From Pseudogulbenkiania subflava DSM 22618 (GTDB lineage: Bacteria > Pseudomonadota > Gammaproteobacteria > Burkholderiales > Chromobacteriaceae), in contig NZ_FXAG01000026.1 of the NCBI RefSeq assembly GCF_900177275.1, positions 1 to 64,000 of the forward strand: DNA of 64,000 bases, written 5' to 3'. The position numbers and the translations under genes are program-made. A model generated the notes under the pieces. It searched no databases, had not been told where the DNA came from, and saw nothing but the letters and a program-made list of their open reading frames with translations. Positions 16,216 through 27,427 of the stretch are shown piece after piece; position 1 is the stretch's first letter, and each line of letters starts with the position of its first letter.

Positions 16216-16983
16216 TCAATAGATATCGAAGGAGAAGTACTTCTTGGCGAGGCGCTGGTACGTGCCATCCTTGTGCATGTCGGCCAGGGCCGTGTTGATC
16301 CGCTGTGCCAGGTCGGTATCCTCCTTGCGCAGGCCGATGGCGGCCCCGACGCCCAGCGTTTTGGAGTCCGCTACCCCGGCACCGGCAAAGGCGTAGCCGT
16401 GCCCTGCACTGCTCTTGAGAAAACCGAGTTCGGCCTGCACGGATGACTGGAACGCAGCGTCGAGACGGCCGGCCGTCAGGTCCTGGTACACCAGGTCCTG
16501 ATTCTGGTAGGACATCACCGCGACTCCCTTGGGCTCCCAGTAGGTCTTGGCGTAGGTTTCCGCGGTGGAGCCCTGCTCCACGCCGATGCGCTTGCCTTTC
16601 AGCGCCTCGGCGGTCGGCTGGAAGCCGGAGTCCTTGCGCGCGACCAGACGCGGCGGGACGTTGTAGATTTTGTCGGTGAACGCAACCTGCGCCAGGCGCT
16701 TTTCGGTCACCGCCATCGACGACAGGATGGCGTCGAATTTCTTGGCCTTGAGCGCCGGGATGATGCCGTCCCAGGCGTTTTCCACCCAGACACACTTGGC
16801 CTTCAGCTTGTCGCAGATGGCGTTGCCCAGGTCGATGTCGAAACCGACCAGCTTGCCGTCGGTGGCCTTGGATTCGAACGGGGCATAACTGGGGTTGACG
16901 CCGAAGCGGATGACGTTCCAGTCCTTCGCCATCGCGCCACTGGCGGCGCAGGCCAGCATGGTGGCCAGTGCAAGTTTTCTCAT
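16216..16983 (-). CDS. Periplasmic polar amino acid-type ABC substrate-binding protein
   Basis: A 255-residue type II binding protein. The signal peptide is MRKLALATMLACAASGAMA. The mature chain shows the SBP family 3 signature GFDIDLGNAICDKL, followed by WDGIIPALKAKKFDAILSSMAVTEKR and GVEQGSTAETYAKTYW. It resembles HisJ/ArtJ/NocT-type proteins. No ABC permease or ATPase gene is next to it, so it must share a transporter encoded elsewhere, or serve as an orphan receptor. It stands between the amidohydrolase and the CynX-type carrier, 110 nt upstream of the former. Confidence 0.88.
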   Translation of the reverse strand: MRKLALATMLACAASGAMAKDWNVIRFGVNPSYAPFESKATDGKLVGFDIDLGNAICDKLKAKCVWVENAWDGIIPALKAKKFDAILSSMAVTEKRLAQVAFTDKIYNVPPRLVARKDSGFQPTAEALKGKRIGVEQGSTAETYAKTYWEPKGVAVMSYQNQDLVYQDLTAGRLDAAFQSSVQAELGFLKSSAGHGYAFAGAGVADSKTLGVGAAIGLRKEDTDLAQRINTALADMHKDGTYQRLAKKYFSFDIY

Positions 16984-17111
16984 GTCTCTCTATCTCCTGT
17001 TGTCGCTACGGGTACAGCACCAGGCGGCCAGCCGGCTATCGCTGTTGTATTGACTGGCCACGAACCGGCGGGCAGCCACGTGGCCGTGGCCATACACCGG
17101 GCAAACTCGGA

Positions 17112-18326
17112 TCACAGGCGGCGCATGCTGCGCTGATAGCTGGCGGGCGACAGCCGCCCGGTCAGCAGGGCCATCGCCAGCACGATCCCCAGGTGCCAGC
17201 ACCAGCCGGTAGTGAAGCGGCCCCCGTCTTCGCGGAGCCAACCCATCAGCCACGGCCCGGCGGCCGCCAGCAAGAACCCCCCGCCCTGCACGAAAGCGGC
17301 CAGCGAGCCTGCCTGGCGCGCATCGGCGAGATGTTCCAGCACCACGATCAGGCTCAGCGAGAAAAACCCGCCCAGTCCGACGCCCGCCAAGCCGGCCCAG
17401 CACCATGGCGCCAGCTGCGGTTGCCATGCCAGGCCGGCAAAGCCGATAGCCTGGCAAGCCAGCGCCAGCCATAGCGTTGGGCGACGGTCACCGTGTTGGC
17501 GCGAGAGCAGTGGCAGCAGCAAGGCGGATGTGGCCTGCAGCACGGCCATCCATGCCAGCAGGTTGGCGGCGGGCTGCGCTGCCATGCCTTGTTCGCGGTA
17601 GAACGACGGCAGCCAGGCGACCAGGGTGGAATAGCCGCTGTTGGTGAGGCCGAAATACAGCACCAGCAGCCAGGCGCGGCGCTGCGTGGCAAAGCGGCGC
17701 AGCGATGCCTCGCCAGTGCCCTGCGCCGTGGCGGGCCCGGTGGCGGCGGTCTGGTGCAGCCAGAGCGCCATCCCGGCCAGTGCCGGCACGCTCCACGCCG
17801 CCAAGCCCAGGCGCCAGCCGCCGTGCTGCGCCAGCCAGGGGCTGGCTATCGCCCCCAGGGCGCCACCGCCGACCAGCGCCGCGGAATAGACCCCCATCGC
17901 CACCCCGATGCGCTGTGGAAACAAGCGCTTGGCGACGCCGGGCATCAATGCCTGGATGGTGGCCACGCCGGCGCCGGCAATGGCGGCACTTGCAATCAGC
18001 CCGGTGCTACCGCTGCTCCAGGCCCGGGCGGCGCAACCGCTGGCCAGCAGCAGCAGGGCCAGCGCGACCGTACGCCGCTCCCCGACTTGCCGTGCCATTG
18101 CTGCTCCGCCAAACGCCAGCAGACCCATCAGCACGAACGGCAAGGCGGTCATGGCCGCTGCGGCGCGTAGGCTCAGCCGAGTGTCTGCACGCAACAGGTC
18201 GAGCACCGGTCCGACCGAGGTGAGGAAGGGGCGCAGGTTGAGGGCGATGACGGCGAGCAGCAGCAAGGCGGCCAGCGGCAGTTCCCGGCGGCGTGACGCC
18301 ACGGCGGCGACGTGGGTATCGGTCAT
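17112..18326 (-). CDS. MFS transporter of the CynX/NimT family
   Basis: A 404-residue, about 12-helix carrier. The opening ALLLLAVIALNLRPFLTSVGPVLDLLRADTRLS is characteristic of the CynX/YeaN (cyanate, 2-nitroimidazole) branch. The central GIAMGVYSAALVGGGALGA-like block is present as RIGVAMGVYSAALVGG. It is divergent from a LysR gene at 18518. Its downstream neighbours are a binding protein and an amidohydrolase, so the unit may export or import a small nitrogen compound. GC content is high, like its neighbours. Confidence 0.88.
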   Translation of the reverse strand: MTDTHVAAVASRRRELPLAALLLLAVIALNLRPFLTSVGPVLDLLRADTRLSLRAAAAMTALPFVLMGLLAFGGAAMARQVGERRTVALALLLLASGCAARAWSSGSTGLIASAAIAGAGVATIQALMPGVAKRLFPQRIGVAMGVYSAALVGGGALGAIASPWLAQHGGWRLGLAAWSVPALAGMALWLHQTAATGPATAQGTGEASLRRFATQRRAWLLVLYFGLTNSGYSTLVAWLPSFYREQGMAAQPAANLLAWMAVLQATSALLLPLLSRQHGDRRPTLWLALACQAIGFAGLAWQPQLAPWCWAGLAGVGLGGFFSLSLIVVLEHLADARQAGSLAAFVQGGGFLLAAAGPWLMGWLREDGGRFTTGWCWHLGIVLAMALLTGRLSPASYQRSMRRL

Positions 18327-18517
18327 GGTCGGCTATCTGCCGGCAGGTGGTTCGGCGCCGAGGGCATGGCCATGGCGAGAGGAAAGTGGTGTGGCGTCAT
18401 CGATCGGCTCCGGCAAGCCACGCACGGTGGGTTGGGTGAAGAGGGTGTGGAGCAGTCTAAGAAGCGGCGATAGAATTGAGAAATTAAATGTTCAACTGAA
18501 TATCAGTGGGAATCGTA

Positions 18518-19381
18518 ATGACCAATCCGATGCTGGATCCGGTGCTGCTGAAGAGCTTTGTGGCGGTGGTGGAAAGCGGCAGCTTTACCCGTGCCGGCGA
18601 GCGGGTGCACCTCAGTCAGTCCACCGTCAGTCAGCATTTGCGGCGATTGGAAGAGCAACTGGGCAGCGAGCTGCTGGACCGCAGCGGCCGCTACGTGGTG
18701 ACCACCGAAAGTGGCGCCCGGTTGCTGGGCTACGCCCGCCGCTTGCTAGCCCTGATGGAGGATGCAGTGGAGGAACTGCGTGAGGGGCAAGTGCAGGGTG
18801 AGATTCACATCGGCGTACCGGAAGACTTTGCCGGCGACCTGCTGACGCCGCTGCTGGGCGCCTTTGCTCGCGAGTACCCGGCGATCCGGCTGGAAGTGAC
18901 CAGCGGTTTGAGCAATACCCTGTGGCAACAGTTCTGCGCCGGCAGCTACGATCTGGTGCTGGTCAAGCAAAGGCAGGGGCATACCGTCGGCACGGCCGCG
19001 TGGCCGGAGCCGCTGGCCTGGTTCGACAGCCTCGATACCCCCACCGGGCAGCGCGATCCGCTGCCGCTGGTGGTGTTCCCGGCGGGCGGTTTGTACCGCG
19101 ACGAAATGATCCATGCCCTGGAGAGCGGCGGGCGGCGCTGGCGGATCAGCTATTGCAGCGCCAGCCTTGCCAGCATCCGTTCGGCGGTGGCGAGCGGGCT
19201 GGGGGTCAGCCTCCTCCCCGCCCGGCTGGCGTTGTCCGGACATCGTTGCCTGGGCGAGCAGGAGGGTTTCCCGCCCCTGTCTCCACTGGAACTGGTGCTG
19301 CATCGCCGTCCCGACGTGCCGCAGCGGGTGTTGGACCTGGCCGATCGCCTGCAAGCCGCGTGCGATGAGGTTATGGGGTAA
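18518..19381 (+). CDS. LysR family transcriptional regulator
   Basis: A 287-residue LysR regulator. The winged helix is LLKSFVAVVESGSFTRAGERVHLSQSTVSQHLRRLEEQLG, and the effector domain follows from about residue 90. ATG 18518 is chosen, with GGGA 7 nt upstream; a GTG at 18506 is in frame. It is transcribed away from the CynX-type carrier, with about 190 nt between them, and is likely its regulator. The effector is unknown. Confidence 0.9.
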   Translation: MTNPMLDPVLLKSFVAVVESGSFTRAGERVHLSQSTVSQHLRRLEEQLGSELLDRSGRYVVTTESGARLLGYARRLLALMEDAVEELREGQVQGEIHIGVPEDFAGDLLTPLLGAFAREYPAIRLEVTSGLSNTLWQQFCAGSYDLVLVKQRQGHTVGTAAWPEPLAWFDSLDTPTGQRDPLPLVVFPAGGLYRDEMIHALESGGRRWRISYCSASLASIRSAVASGLGVSLLPARLALSGHRCLGEQEGFPPLSPLELVLHRRPDVPQRVLDLADRLQAACDEVMG

Positions 19382-19450
19382 GCGATCATGTCCGGCGCTG
19401 CCTGCAGCAGGCGCTCGGCGCGTTGCGCCTGGGTGGTGGAAGGGACGGCA

Positions 19451-19735
19451 TCAGGGTTCGCTGTCAGGGGGTGGTGCTGAGGGTGGGCCATCGTGCATCC
19501 GCGCCGCGAGGTAGTCGAGCACGGCATTGAGCGAGACCAGCTGGCGGTAGTCGGCCTCGGGGATATCGACTTGGAGACGCTCGTGCAGGCCGATGATGAA
19601 GTTGAGCCAGTCCATGGAGTCGAGGTCGATCTCATCGCGCAAGGGGCGGTCGTCGCGCAGCGCGCTCTCCTCCACTTCCGGGGCAATCTTGCGTAGCGAG
19701 TCGATCACGAGGGTGCGAAGGCTGGCGCGGTCCAT
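19451..19735 (-). CDS. Stand-alone acyl carrier protein
   Basis: A 94-residue acyl carrier protein. The phosphopantetheine attachment serine is S40 in EIDLDSMDWLNFI, and helix II is IIGLHERLQVDIPEADY. The tail is acidic and proline-rich (DGPPSAPPPDSEP). GGAG lies 7 nt before the ATG. It is the last gene of the acsA-E1-E2 run, 28 nt after E2. An ACP placed with a 2-oxoacid dehydrogenase complex is unusual; it might receive acyl groups from this system. No ACP synthase or ketosynthase is nearby. Confidence 0.85.
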   Translation of the reverse strand: MDRASLRTLVIDSLRKIAPEVEESALRDDRPLRDEIDLDSMDWLNFIIGLHERLQVDIPEADYRQLVSLNAVLDYLAARMHDGPPSAPPPDSEP

Positions 19736-19763
19736 AACGGGCTCCGGTTAGGCGCTGCGGCGG

Positions 19764-20855
19764 TTAGAGGGCGTCCGGCTGTTGCAGCAGCTGGCGGATT
19801 TCGGCCAGGAACAGGGCGCCGCGATGGCCGTCGCTGGCACGATGGTCGCCGGACAGGCTGGTAGTGACGCTGGGCATGGCCACGCATTGGCCCTGCTCCA
19901 CCCATGGCCGTTCCATCACCTTGCCGAAGCCGACCAGGGCGACTTGCGGCGGATAGATCACGCCGAACACCGACTCGCTGCCCTGCTCGCCCAGATTGGT
20001 CACGGTCAGGGTCGGGTCGGCCATCTCGGAGCTGCGCAGCGAACCGGCTCGGGCGCGCTGCACCAGGTCGGCGAGTTCGCGCATCAGCACCGCGAGTGGC
20101 TTGGCGGCGACGTTGTGCAGTGCCGGGGCGATCAGGCCGCCCTGGCGCAGCGAGATCGCCACGCCGAGATGGGCGGCGGGCGCGGCACGGAAGGTGCCGT
20201 CGAGCCAGTGACCGTTTATTTCAGGGTAGCGGCGTGTGGCGAGGGCCACCGCCTTGAGCAGCAGCACGGCGGGCAGCAGGCGCTCGGTGACGGGCAGTTC
20301 GGCGTTGCGCCGTTCCAGCCAGGCGAGCGCCGCCCGCAGCGGGATGGTGTCGGCCAGGTAGTAGTGCGGAATCTCGCGCTTGGAGCGGCTCATCGCCGCC
20401 GCGATGGCACGGCGCATCTCTGCGCCGCGATCGGCGGCCGGGGCGGTGGTGGCTGCCGCCTTGGCCTCGACATCCTGCAGCGTGATCGCCCCCTCCGGTC
20501 CCGAGCCGCTGAGGCTGACGAGGTCGACGCCAAGCTCGCCGGCACGCTTGCGCGCGGCCGGCGAGATGCGGCGGCGCTCGGCGCTCTTGGCGGGTGGCGC
20601 GGCGCTGTCCGCCGCTTCGCCCGGAGCCCGCAGCAGCGCGATCGGGGTGCCGACGGGCACCTTGTCGCCGATATCGATCAGCAGTTGCTGCACCGTGCCG
20701 TCGACCCAGCTTTCCACGTCGACAGCGGCCTTGGCGGTATCGACGATGGCGACGATATCGCCGCGTTTGACCGTGTCGCCGGGGTGAATCTTCCACTCCA
20801 GCAGCTTGCCTTCGTCCATATCGGCGCCGAGCGAGGGCAGTTTGAATTCGATCAT
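19764..20855 (-). CDS. Dihydrolipoamide acyltransferase (E2) of a 2-oxoacid/acetoin dehydrogenase complex
   Basis: A 363-residue E2 with one lipoyl domain (residues 1-78; lipoyl lysine K42 in VDTAKAAVDV). A peripheral subunit-binding domain follows at about 95-135 (RRISPAARKRAGELGVDL, GPEGAITLQDV). The catalytic acyltransferase domain carries the expected HxxxDG-type site in GDHRASDGHRGALF near the C-terminus. It would form the cubic or icosahedral core and take the acyl group from E1. No E3 (lipoamide dehydrogenase) gene is in the window. It stands between the PPOX-like gene and the ACP gene. Confidence 0.9.
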   Translation of the reverse strand: MIEFKLPSLGADMDEGKLLEWKIHPGDTVKRGDIVAIVDTAKAAVDVESWVDGTVQQLLIDIGDKVPVGTPIALLRAPGEAADSAAPPAKSAERRRISPAARKRAGELGVDLVSLSGSGPEGAITLQDVEAKAAATTAPAADRGAEMRRAIAAAMSRSKREIPHYYLADTIPLRAALAWLERRNAELPVTERLLPAVLLLKAVALATRRYPEINGHWLDGTFRAAPAAHLGVAISLRQGGLIAPALHNVAAKPLAVLMRELADLVQRARAGSLRSSEMADPTLTVTNLGEQGSESVFGVIYPPQVALVGFGKVMERPWVEQGQCVAMPSVTTSLSGDHRASDGHRGALFLAEIRQLLQQPDAL

Positions 20856-20904
20856 GGCCGGTCTTCCCGTTGGCGCCGGGTGGGGTCGCGGGGTTGGGGT
20901 GGCA

Positions 20905-21357
20905 TCACACTTCCAGATACTCGGTGTAGCCGAAGCCCTGGCGATAATCGAGCAGCGAAATGACCTGCGGCGTGACCTTGATCACCGCCAGCTCGCTGGC
21001 CATGGTTTCCACCGGACCCATGTCGGTGATTTGCGGGAATTTGGTTTGCATCAGGTCCAGGGCCTGCTCGATCTCGTCCGGGTCTTGCACTTCCTCGGCG
21101 GTGCCGCCCAGCGACAGTCCCCGGATTTCGTGCCAGTCGGTGTAGTCGTGGTCGATGACGAGCGAGACCTTGTTGTTGAGCCGGATGTTGCGCAGTTTTT
21201 GGGCGTGCACGTCACAGCACAGGTAGATGGTCAGGCCGTCGTTGACGTAGGCGACGGTGGTCGCCTGGGGGTAGCCGTCCTCGCGGACGGTGGCGATGGT
21301 GCAGAGGTTGTGGGCATTCATCACTTCCAGTACCCGCTGGCGTGCGACATCATCCAT
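20905..21357 (-). CDS. Pyridoxamine 5'-phosphate oxidase-fold flavoprotein
   Basis: A 150-residue split-barrel FMN-binding protein. Typical blocks are NLCTIATVREDGYPQATTVAYVNDG, IYLCCDVHAQKLRNIRLNNKVSLVID and the following RGLSLGGTAEEV. The family includes true PNPOx, F420- or FMN-dependent reductases and haem-degrading enzymes; this short form is none of these for certain. Its position inside the E1-E2 gene run (13 bp after E1 beta, about 50 bp before E2) suggests a redox role linked to that complex, which is inference only. Confidence 0.82.
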   Translation of the reverse strand: MDDVARQRVLEVMNAHNLCTIATVREDGYPQATTVAYVNDGLTIYLCCDVHAQKLRNIRLNNKVSLVIDHDYTDWHEIRGLSLGGTAEEVQDPDEIEQALDLMQTKFPQITDMGPVETMASELAVIKVTPQVISLLDYRQGFGYTEYLEV

Positions 21358-21370
21358 GGTGTCTCTCCGG

Positions 21371-22345
21371 TTAGGTTCCGCAGACGGTGCGTACCGCCGC
21401 GGCGATGGTGGCCACCTGGGGCAGCGCGGCCTCTTCCAGGTGGCGGGCGTAGGGAATGGGGACTTCGGCGCTGCACACCCGCACGGGTGGGGCGTCGAAT
21501 TCGTAGAAGGCCTGCTCGGTAAGGCGGGCCACCACTTCGGCCGCCAGGCTGCCGCTTTTCCATCCCTCGTCCACCATCACCACGCGGTGCGTCTTTTGCA
21601 GCGAGGCCAGCAGCGTGGCGTCGTCGAGCGGACGCAGCACGCGCAAGTCGATTACTTCGGCGTCGATGCCCTCTTTCGCCAGTTGCTCCGCCGCGTCCAG
21701 TGCCTTGCCGAGCAGCCCGCCGTAGGCGATCAGGGTGACGTCGTTCCCGCTGCGCCGCACCCTGGCGGAATGGATGTCGACTGCGACGTCTTCGGCCAAC
21801 TCGCCTTCCACGTTGTAGAGCTGGCCGTGTTCGAACAGGATCACCGGGTCGGGGTCCTGCAGCGCCGGCCACAGCATGCCGCGCGCGTCTTCCAGCGTGG
21901 CGGGTGCCAGCACGCGGATGCCGGGAATGTGGGCGTACCAGCCTTCCAGGCTGTGCGAGTGCTGCGCAGCGAGCTGACGCCCGGCGCCGGTGGTCATGCG
22001 GATCACCAGCGGCACCGAGCATTGCCCGCCCGACATGTGGCGCCAGGTGGCGGCGGTGTTCACGATCTGGTCCAGCGCCAGCAGGCTGAAGTTGACCGTC
22101 ATCACCTCGACGATCGGCCGCAGTCCGCCCAGTGCCGCGCCGATGCCGGCGCCGACGAAGGCGAGTTCGGAGAGCGGCGTGTCGCGGATGCGCTCGGGGC
22201 CGAATTCCGCCTGCAATCCCTTGGATACGGCGTAGCTGCCGCCGTAGCGGCCGACGTCTTCGCCCATCAGGAACACGCGCGGATCGCGCCGCAGCGCGTC
22301 CCGCATGGCTTCGCGCAAGGCCTCGCGGTAGCTGGTGTGGCTCAT
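21371..22345 (-). CDS. 2-oxoacid/acetoin dehydrogenase E1 component, beta subunit
   Basis: A 324-residue transketolase-like E1 beta. The start block [38 protein letters not shown]..., the core [20 protein letters not shown] with the [15 protein letters not shown] segment, and the transketolase C-terminal domain are all present. The ATG at 22345 overlaps the E1 alpha stop by 4 bp (ATGA), showing translational coupling. With E1 alpha it makes the thiamine diphosphate enzyme that decarboxylates a 2-oxoacid or cleaves acetoin. Sequence alone does not settle pyruvate against acetoin. Confidence 0.9.
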   Translation of the reverse strand: MSHTSYREALREAMRDALRRDPRVFLMGEDVGRYGGSYAVSKGLQAEFGPERIRDTPLSELAFVGAGIGAALGGLRPIVEVMTVNFSLLALDQIVNTAATWRHMSGGQCSVPLVIRMTTGAGRQLAAQHSHSLEGWYAHIPGIRVLAPATLEDARGMLWPALQDPDPVILFEHGQLYNVEGELAEDVAVDIHSARVRRSGNDVTLIAYGGLLGKALDAAEQLAKEGIDAEVIDLRVLRPLDDATLLASLQKTHRVVMVDEGWKSGSLAAEVVARLTEQAFYEFDAPPVRVCSAEVPIPYARHLEEAALPQVATIAAAVRTVCGT

Positions 22346-23384
22346 GATGCACCCCCATCGGCCGGGGTGTGGACGTCGCGCAGCAGGTCGGAGACCGCTT
22401 CCCAATGGCCGGCGTCGGCAAACGCCACGGCGTCGTCCACTTCGCGCCCGACTTCGGCGTCGAGCGCCAGGAACTGCTCTTCGGCCAACCTGCCCTGGGT
22501 TTTCAGCCGTGCGGTGTAGGTGTGGATCGGGCCGTGTTCCTTCCAGTGCTCGACTTCCGCCTTGTCACGATACAGGTCGGGGTCGAACATCGAATGGGCG
22601 CGGAAGCGGTAGGTCTGGAACTCGAGGAAAAACGGCTGCTGCGCGGCGCGCACCGTGTCGGCGGCTTCGAGCGCCGCCTGGTACGTCGCCACCACGTCCA
22701 TGCCGTCGACGGCGCGGGCGGCGATGCGGTAGCCCGCCGCCTTGGTGCACAGATCGGTCTGCGACTGGGCACGCGGTAGCGAGGTGCCCATGGCGTAGAG
22801 GTTGTTCTCGCAGCAGAACAACACCGGCAACTGCCACAGCGCGGCCAGGTTCATCGATTCGTGGAAGGCGCCCTCGGCGACGGCGCCGTCACCGAAGAAG
22901 CAGGCTGTGACGCGGCGGATGCCCTGCATGCGGTCGGCCAGCGCCAGCCCGACCGCCAGCGGCAGGCCGCCGGCGACGATGGCGTTGCCCCCGAAGAAGC
23001 GCGCCTTGGCGTCGAACAGGTGCATCGAGCCGCCGCGTCCGCGCGAACAGCCTTCCTGCTTGCCGAACATCTCGGCCATGATGGCGCGCATCGATACCCC
23101 GCGCAGCAGGGCCTGGCCATGCTCGCGGTAGGTGGCGACCACGGTATCTTCGGGCTGCAATGCCAGCATCGCGCCCGCCGCCACCGCTTCCTCGCCGATA
23201 TAGAGGTGCAAAAAGCCGCGGATCTGCCCGGCGCCGTACAGCTCGGCGGCCTTTTCCTCCAGCCGCCGGATGCGCAGCATGTCGCGCAACAGGCCCCGTG
23301 CCAGCTCCGGCGCGAAGGGCACGGGGGCGGTGGGGACAGGGCCCGGCGGCAGCATCAGCTCGAGGCCCGCCTGGTTCGGCTGGC

Positions 23385-23388
<4 letters not shown>
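22342..23388 (-). CDS. 2-oxoacid/acetoin dehydrogenase E1 component, alpha subunit
   Basis: A 348-residue E1 alpha. The thiamine diphosphate motif is [31 protein letters not shown]. The phosphorylation-loop-like [14 protein letters not shown] segment and the N-terminal [26 protein letters not shown] block are classic. The start overlaps the acsA stop by 4 bp, and its own stop overlaps E1 beta. Size and sequence type resemble AcoA/PdhA of two-subunit E1 enzymes rather than the single-chain AceE usual in Betaproteobacteria, so this is likely an accessory complex. Confidence 0.9.
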
Positions 23389-25163
<1,775 letters not shown>

Positions 25164-25175
25164 GGCGACTCCCTC

Positions 25176-25949
25176 TCAGCGATCGTCGCCTTGCCGACCG
25201 GGCGGTGGGTTGCCGAAGCTGGCCAGCAGGTCGATCGGCAGCGGGAACACGATGGTCGAGCTCTTGTCGCCGGCAATCTGCGTGAGCGTTTGCATGTAGC
25301 GCAACTGCATCGCCTGCGGTTGGCGCGCCAGCATCTGCGCCGCTTCCAGGAGTTTTTCCGAGGCCTGCAGCTCGCCTTCGGCGTGGATGACCTTGGCGCG
25401 CCGTTCGCGTTCGGCTTCGGCCTGACGCGCGATGGCACGCACCATCGATTCGTTAAGGTCGACGTGCTTGATCTCGACGTTGGAGACCTTGATGCCCCAA
25501 CTGTCGGTCTGGGCGTCGAGCACCTTCTGGATATCTAGATTGAGTCGCTCGCGTTCGGCCAGCAGCTCGTCCAACTCGTGCTTCCCCAGTACCGCGCGCA
25601 GCGTGGTCTGCGCCAGCTGGCTGGTGGCTTCGAGGAAGTTGGCCACCTGGATGATCGAGCGCTCCGGGTCCACCACGCGGAAGTACACCACGGCGTTCAC
25701 CTTCACCGACACGTTATCGTGGGTGATGACGTCCTGCGGCGGCACGTCCATGACCACGGTGCGCAGATCCACCCGTACCATCTGCTGCACGCCCGGAATG
25801 ATCAGGATCAGGCCGGGGCCCTTGACCTTCCAGAAGCGTCCCAGCATGAACACCACGCCGCGCTCGTACTCGCGCAGAATGCGGAACGACGCCGCAATCA
25901 GCAGCACGATCAGCAGGACGAAGCCGCCGCTACCCAGTCCGAAAGCCAT
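25176..25949 (-). CDS. Slipin / stomatin-like SPFH (band 7) protein
   Basis: A 257-residue SPFH-domain protein. It has an N-terminal membrane segment ([21 protein letters not shown]). The core then runs [56 protein letters not shown], and a helical tail [29 protein letters not shown]. Slipins form membrane rings and are nearly always paired with NfeD proteases, as here (2-nt gap). They are linked to membrane order and protein quality control. It starts the part of the run leading into acsA. Confidence 0.92.
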   Translation of the reverse strand: MAFGLGSGGFVLLIVLLIAASFRILREYERGVVFMLGRFWKVKGPGLILIIPGVQQMVRVDLRTVVMDVPPQDVITHDNVSVKVNAVVYFRVVDPERSIIQVANFLEATSQLAQTTLRAVLGKHELDELLAERERLNLDIQKVLDAQTDSWGIKVSNVEIKHVDLNESMVRAIARQAEAERERRAKVIHAEGELQASEKLLEAAQMLARQPQAMQLRYMQTLTQIAGDKSSTIVFPLPIDLLASFGNPPPGRQGDDR

Positions 25950-25951
25950 GA

Positions 25952-27334
25952 CTACCTCCCTCTCGCATTATCCCCGCAAGGCTCCACGCGCATGATCAGG
26001 CCGTGACGGCCGGTCACCCGAATCTGCTGGCCGCGACGCAGCGGCACCGCGCTCTCGACGCGCCACTGCTCGCCGCGAATGGTGGCCCAGCCCTCGCTCT
26101 GCAAGTCGTCGATGATTTCGCCGGTGCTGCCGATCAGCAGCACCTCGCCGCTCACCACCGGGCGCCGGCGCGCCTTCAGCGCCATGCCCGAGATGAGGAA
26201 GATGAACAGGCCGGAGCCCGCGGCGAGCGCCACGATCAGCCCGATCGGTACGCCGAAACCGGGCAGGTCGGTGTCGATCAGCATCACCCCGCCGATGACG
26301 AACATGACGATGCCGCCGATACCCAGCGCGCCGAAGCTGGGCAGGAAGGCCTCCGCCACCATGCACCCCAGCCCCAGCAGCATCAGCGCCAGTCCGGCGT
26401 AGTTCACCGGCAGCATCTGCAGGGCGTACAGACCCAGCAACAGGCAGGTGGCGCCGACCAGACCGGGCACGACGAAACCGGGGTTGGAGAACTCGAACAG
26501 CAGGCCGTAGATGCCGATCACCATTAGGATCATGGCGACGCTGGGGTCGGCGATGACGCCGAGAAAACGGCTGCGCCAGTCGGGCTGCAGCGTGATCACG
26601 GCGGCGCCGGCGGTGTGCAGCACCCGCTCGTCCTGCCCGATCCGGACCTTGCGGCCTTGCAGCTTGATCAGCAGGTCCGTGACATCGCGCGCCGTCAGGT
26701 CGATCACGTTTCTGGCCAGCGCCTCGTCGGCCGACAGGCTGACCGCCTCGCGCACCGCCTGCTCGCCCCAGGCGACATCGCGGCCACGCAGCTGCGCCAG
26801 GCCGCGGATGTAGGCGGCGGCATCGTTTATCTGCTTGTGGGTCAACGTGTCCTGGCTACTGCCGCCCTGCTCCTGCGCCGCTTCGCTGCTGCCGGATTTG
26901 CCGCCCCTGGCGGGCGGCTGTTCCGGCTGCGCGCCGGTGATGCCGATCTGGATCGGCGTGGCGGCGCCCACATTGGTGCCGGGGGCCATGGCGGCGATGT
27001 GGCTGGCGTAGAGGATGTAGGTGCCGGCGCTGGCGGCGCGTGCCCCGCTGGGAGCGACGAAACTCGCCACCGGTACCGGCGACGCGAGGATGGCCTTGAT
27101 GATTTGCCGCATCGAGGTGTCGAGTCCGCCCGGGGTGTCCATTTGCAGTACCACCAGCTGGGCGCCCTCCTTCTCGGCACGGGCCAGGCTACGAGTGACG
27201 TGATCGGCGCCGACCGGCCCGATGGCCCCGATGAGCGGGATGACCATGACCGGTGGCCGCGGCGTGGCAGCAGTCGCCCCTCCCAGTAACAGCCCGAGCC
27301 AGGTAATGATGATGATGTGCCACAGCTTCATCAT
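25952..27334 (-). CDS. NfeD-family membrane serine protease (long form)
   Basis: A 460-residue protein with signal sequence ([19 protein letters not shown]). A ClpP-class Ser-Lys protease domain follows at about 30-230, with [35 protein letters not shown] (nucleophile serine) and the [27 protein letters not shown] region. Four or more membrane segments come next, and a C-terminal OB-fold NfeD domain ends it. Long NfeD proteins cleave the C-terminus of partner slipins. ATG 27334 is chosen over an in-frame TTG at 27352. It is the first gene of the nfeD-slipin-acsA-E1-E2-ACP run. Confidence 0.9.
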   Translation of the reverse strand: MMKLWHIIIITWLGLLLGGATAATPRPPVMVIPLIGAIGPVGADHVTRSLARAEKEGAQLVVLQMDTPGGLDTSMRQIIKAILASPVPVASFVAPSGARAASAGTYILYASHIAAMAPGTNVGAATPIQIGITGAQPEQPPARGGKSGSSEAAQEQGGSSQDTLTHKQINDAAAYIRGLAQLRGRDVAWGEQAVREAVSLSADEALARNVIDLTARDVTDLLIKLQGRKVRIGQDERVLHTAGAAVITLQPDWRSRFLGVIADPSVAMILMVIGIYGLLFEFSNPGFVVPGLVGATCLLLGLYALQMLPVNYAGLALMLLGLGCMVAEAFLPSFGALGIGGIVMFVIGGVMLIDTDLPGFGVPIGLIVALAAGSGLFIFLISGMALKARRRPVVSGEVLLIGSTGEIIDDLQSEGWATIRGEQWRVESAVPLRRGQQIRVTGRHGLIMRVEPCGDNARGR

Positions 27335-27427
27335 CGCAGGCGGTCCAATCAATCACGCGACAGTATAAATTTAGACCATGAACCCCATCTGCACGGCGAT
27401 TTGCCGTGCGGATGGCCGGTCAGCCTG

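Noticed and set aside
16106-16795. A long N-terminal extension of the amidohydrolase reading through the binding protein region
   Set aside because: The extension overlaps the binding protein gene in another frame and has no homology pattern; the enzyme starts naturally at MNKTFWLRN (16105).
21290-22519. A 409-codon plus-strand open frame opposite E1 beta and the end of E1 alpha
   Set aside because: This is an antisense shadow of conserved dehydrogenase genes; composition is Gly/Arg/His-rich with no recognisable fold.
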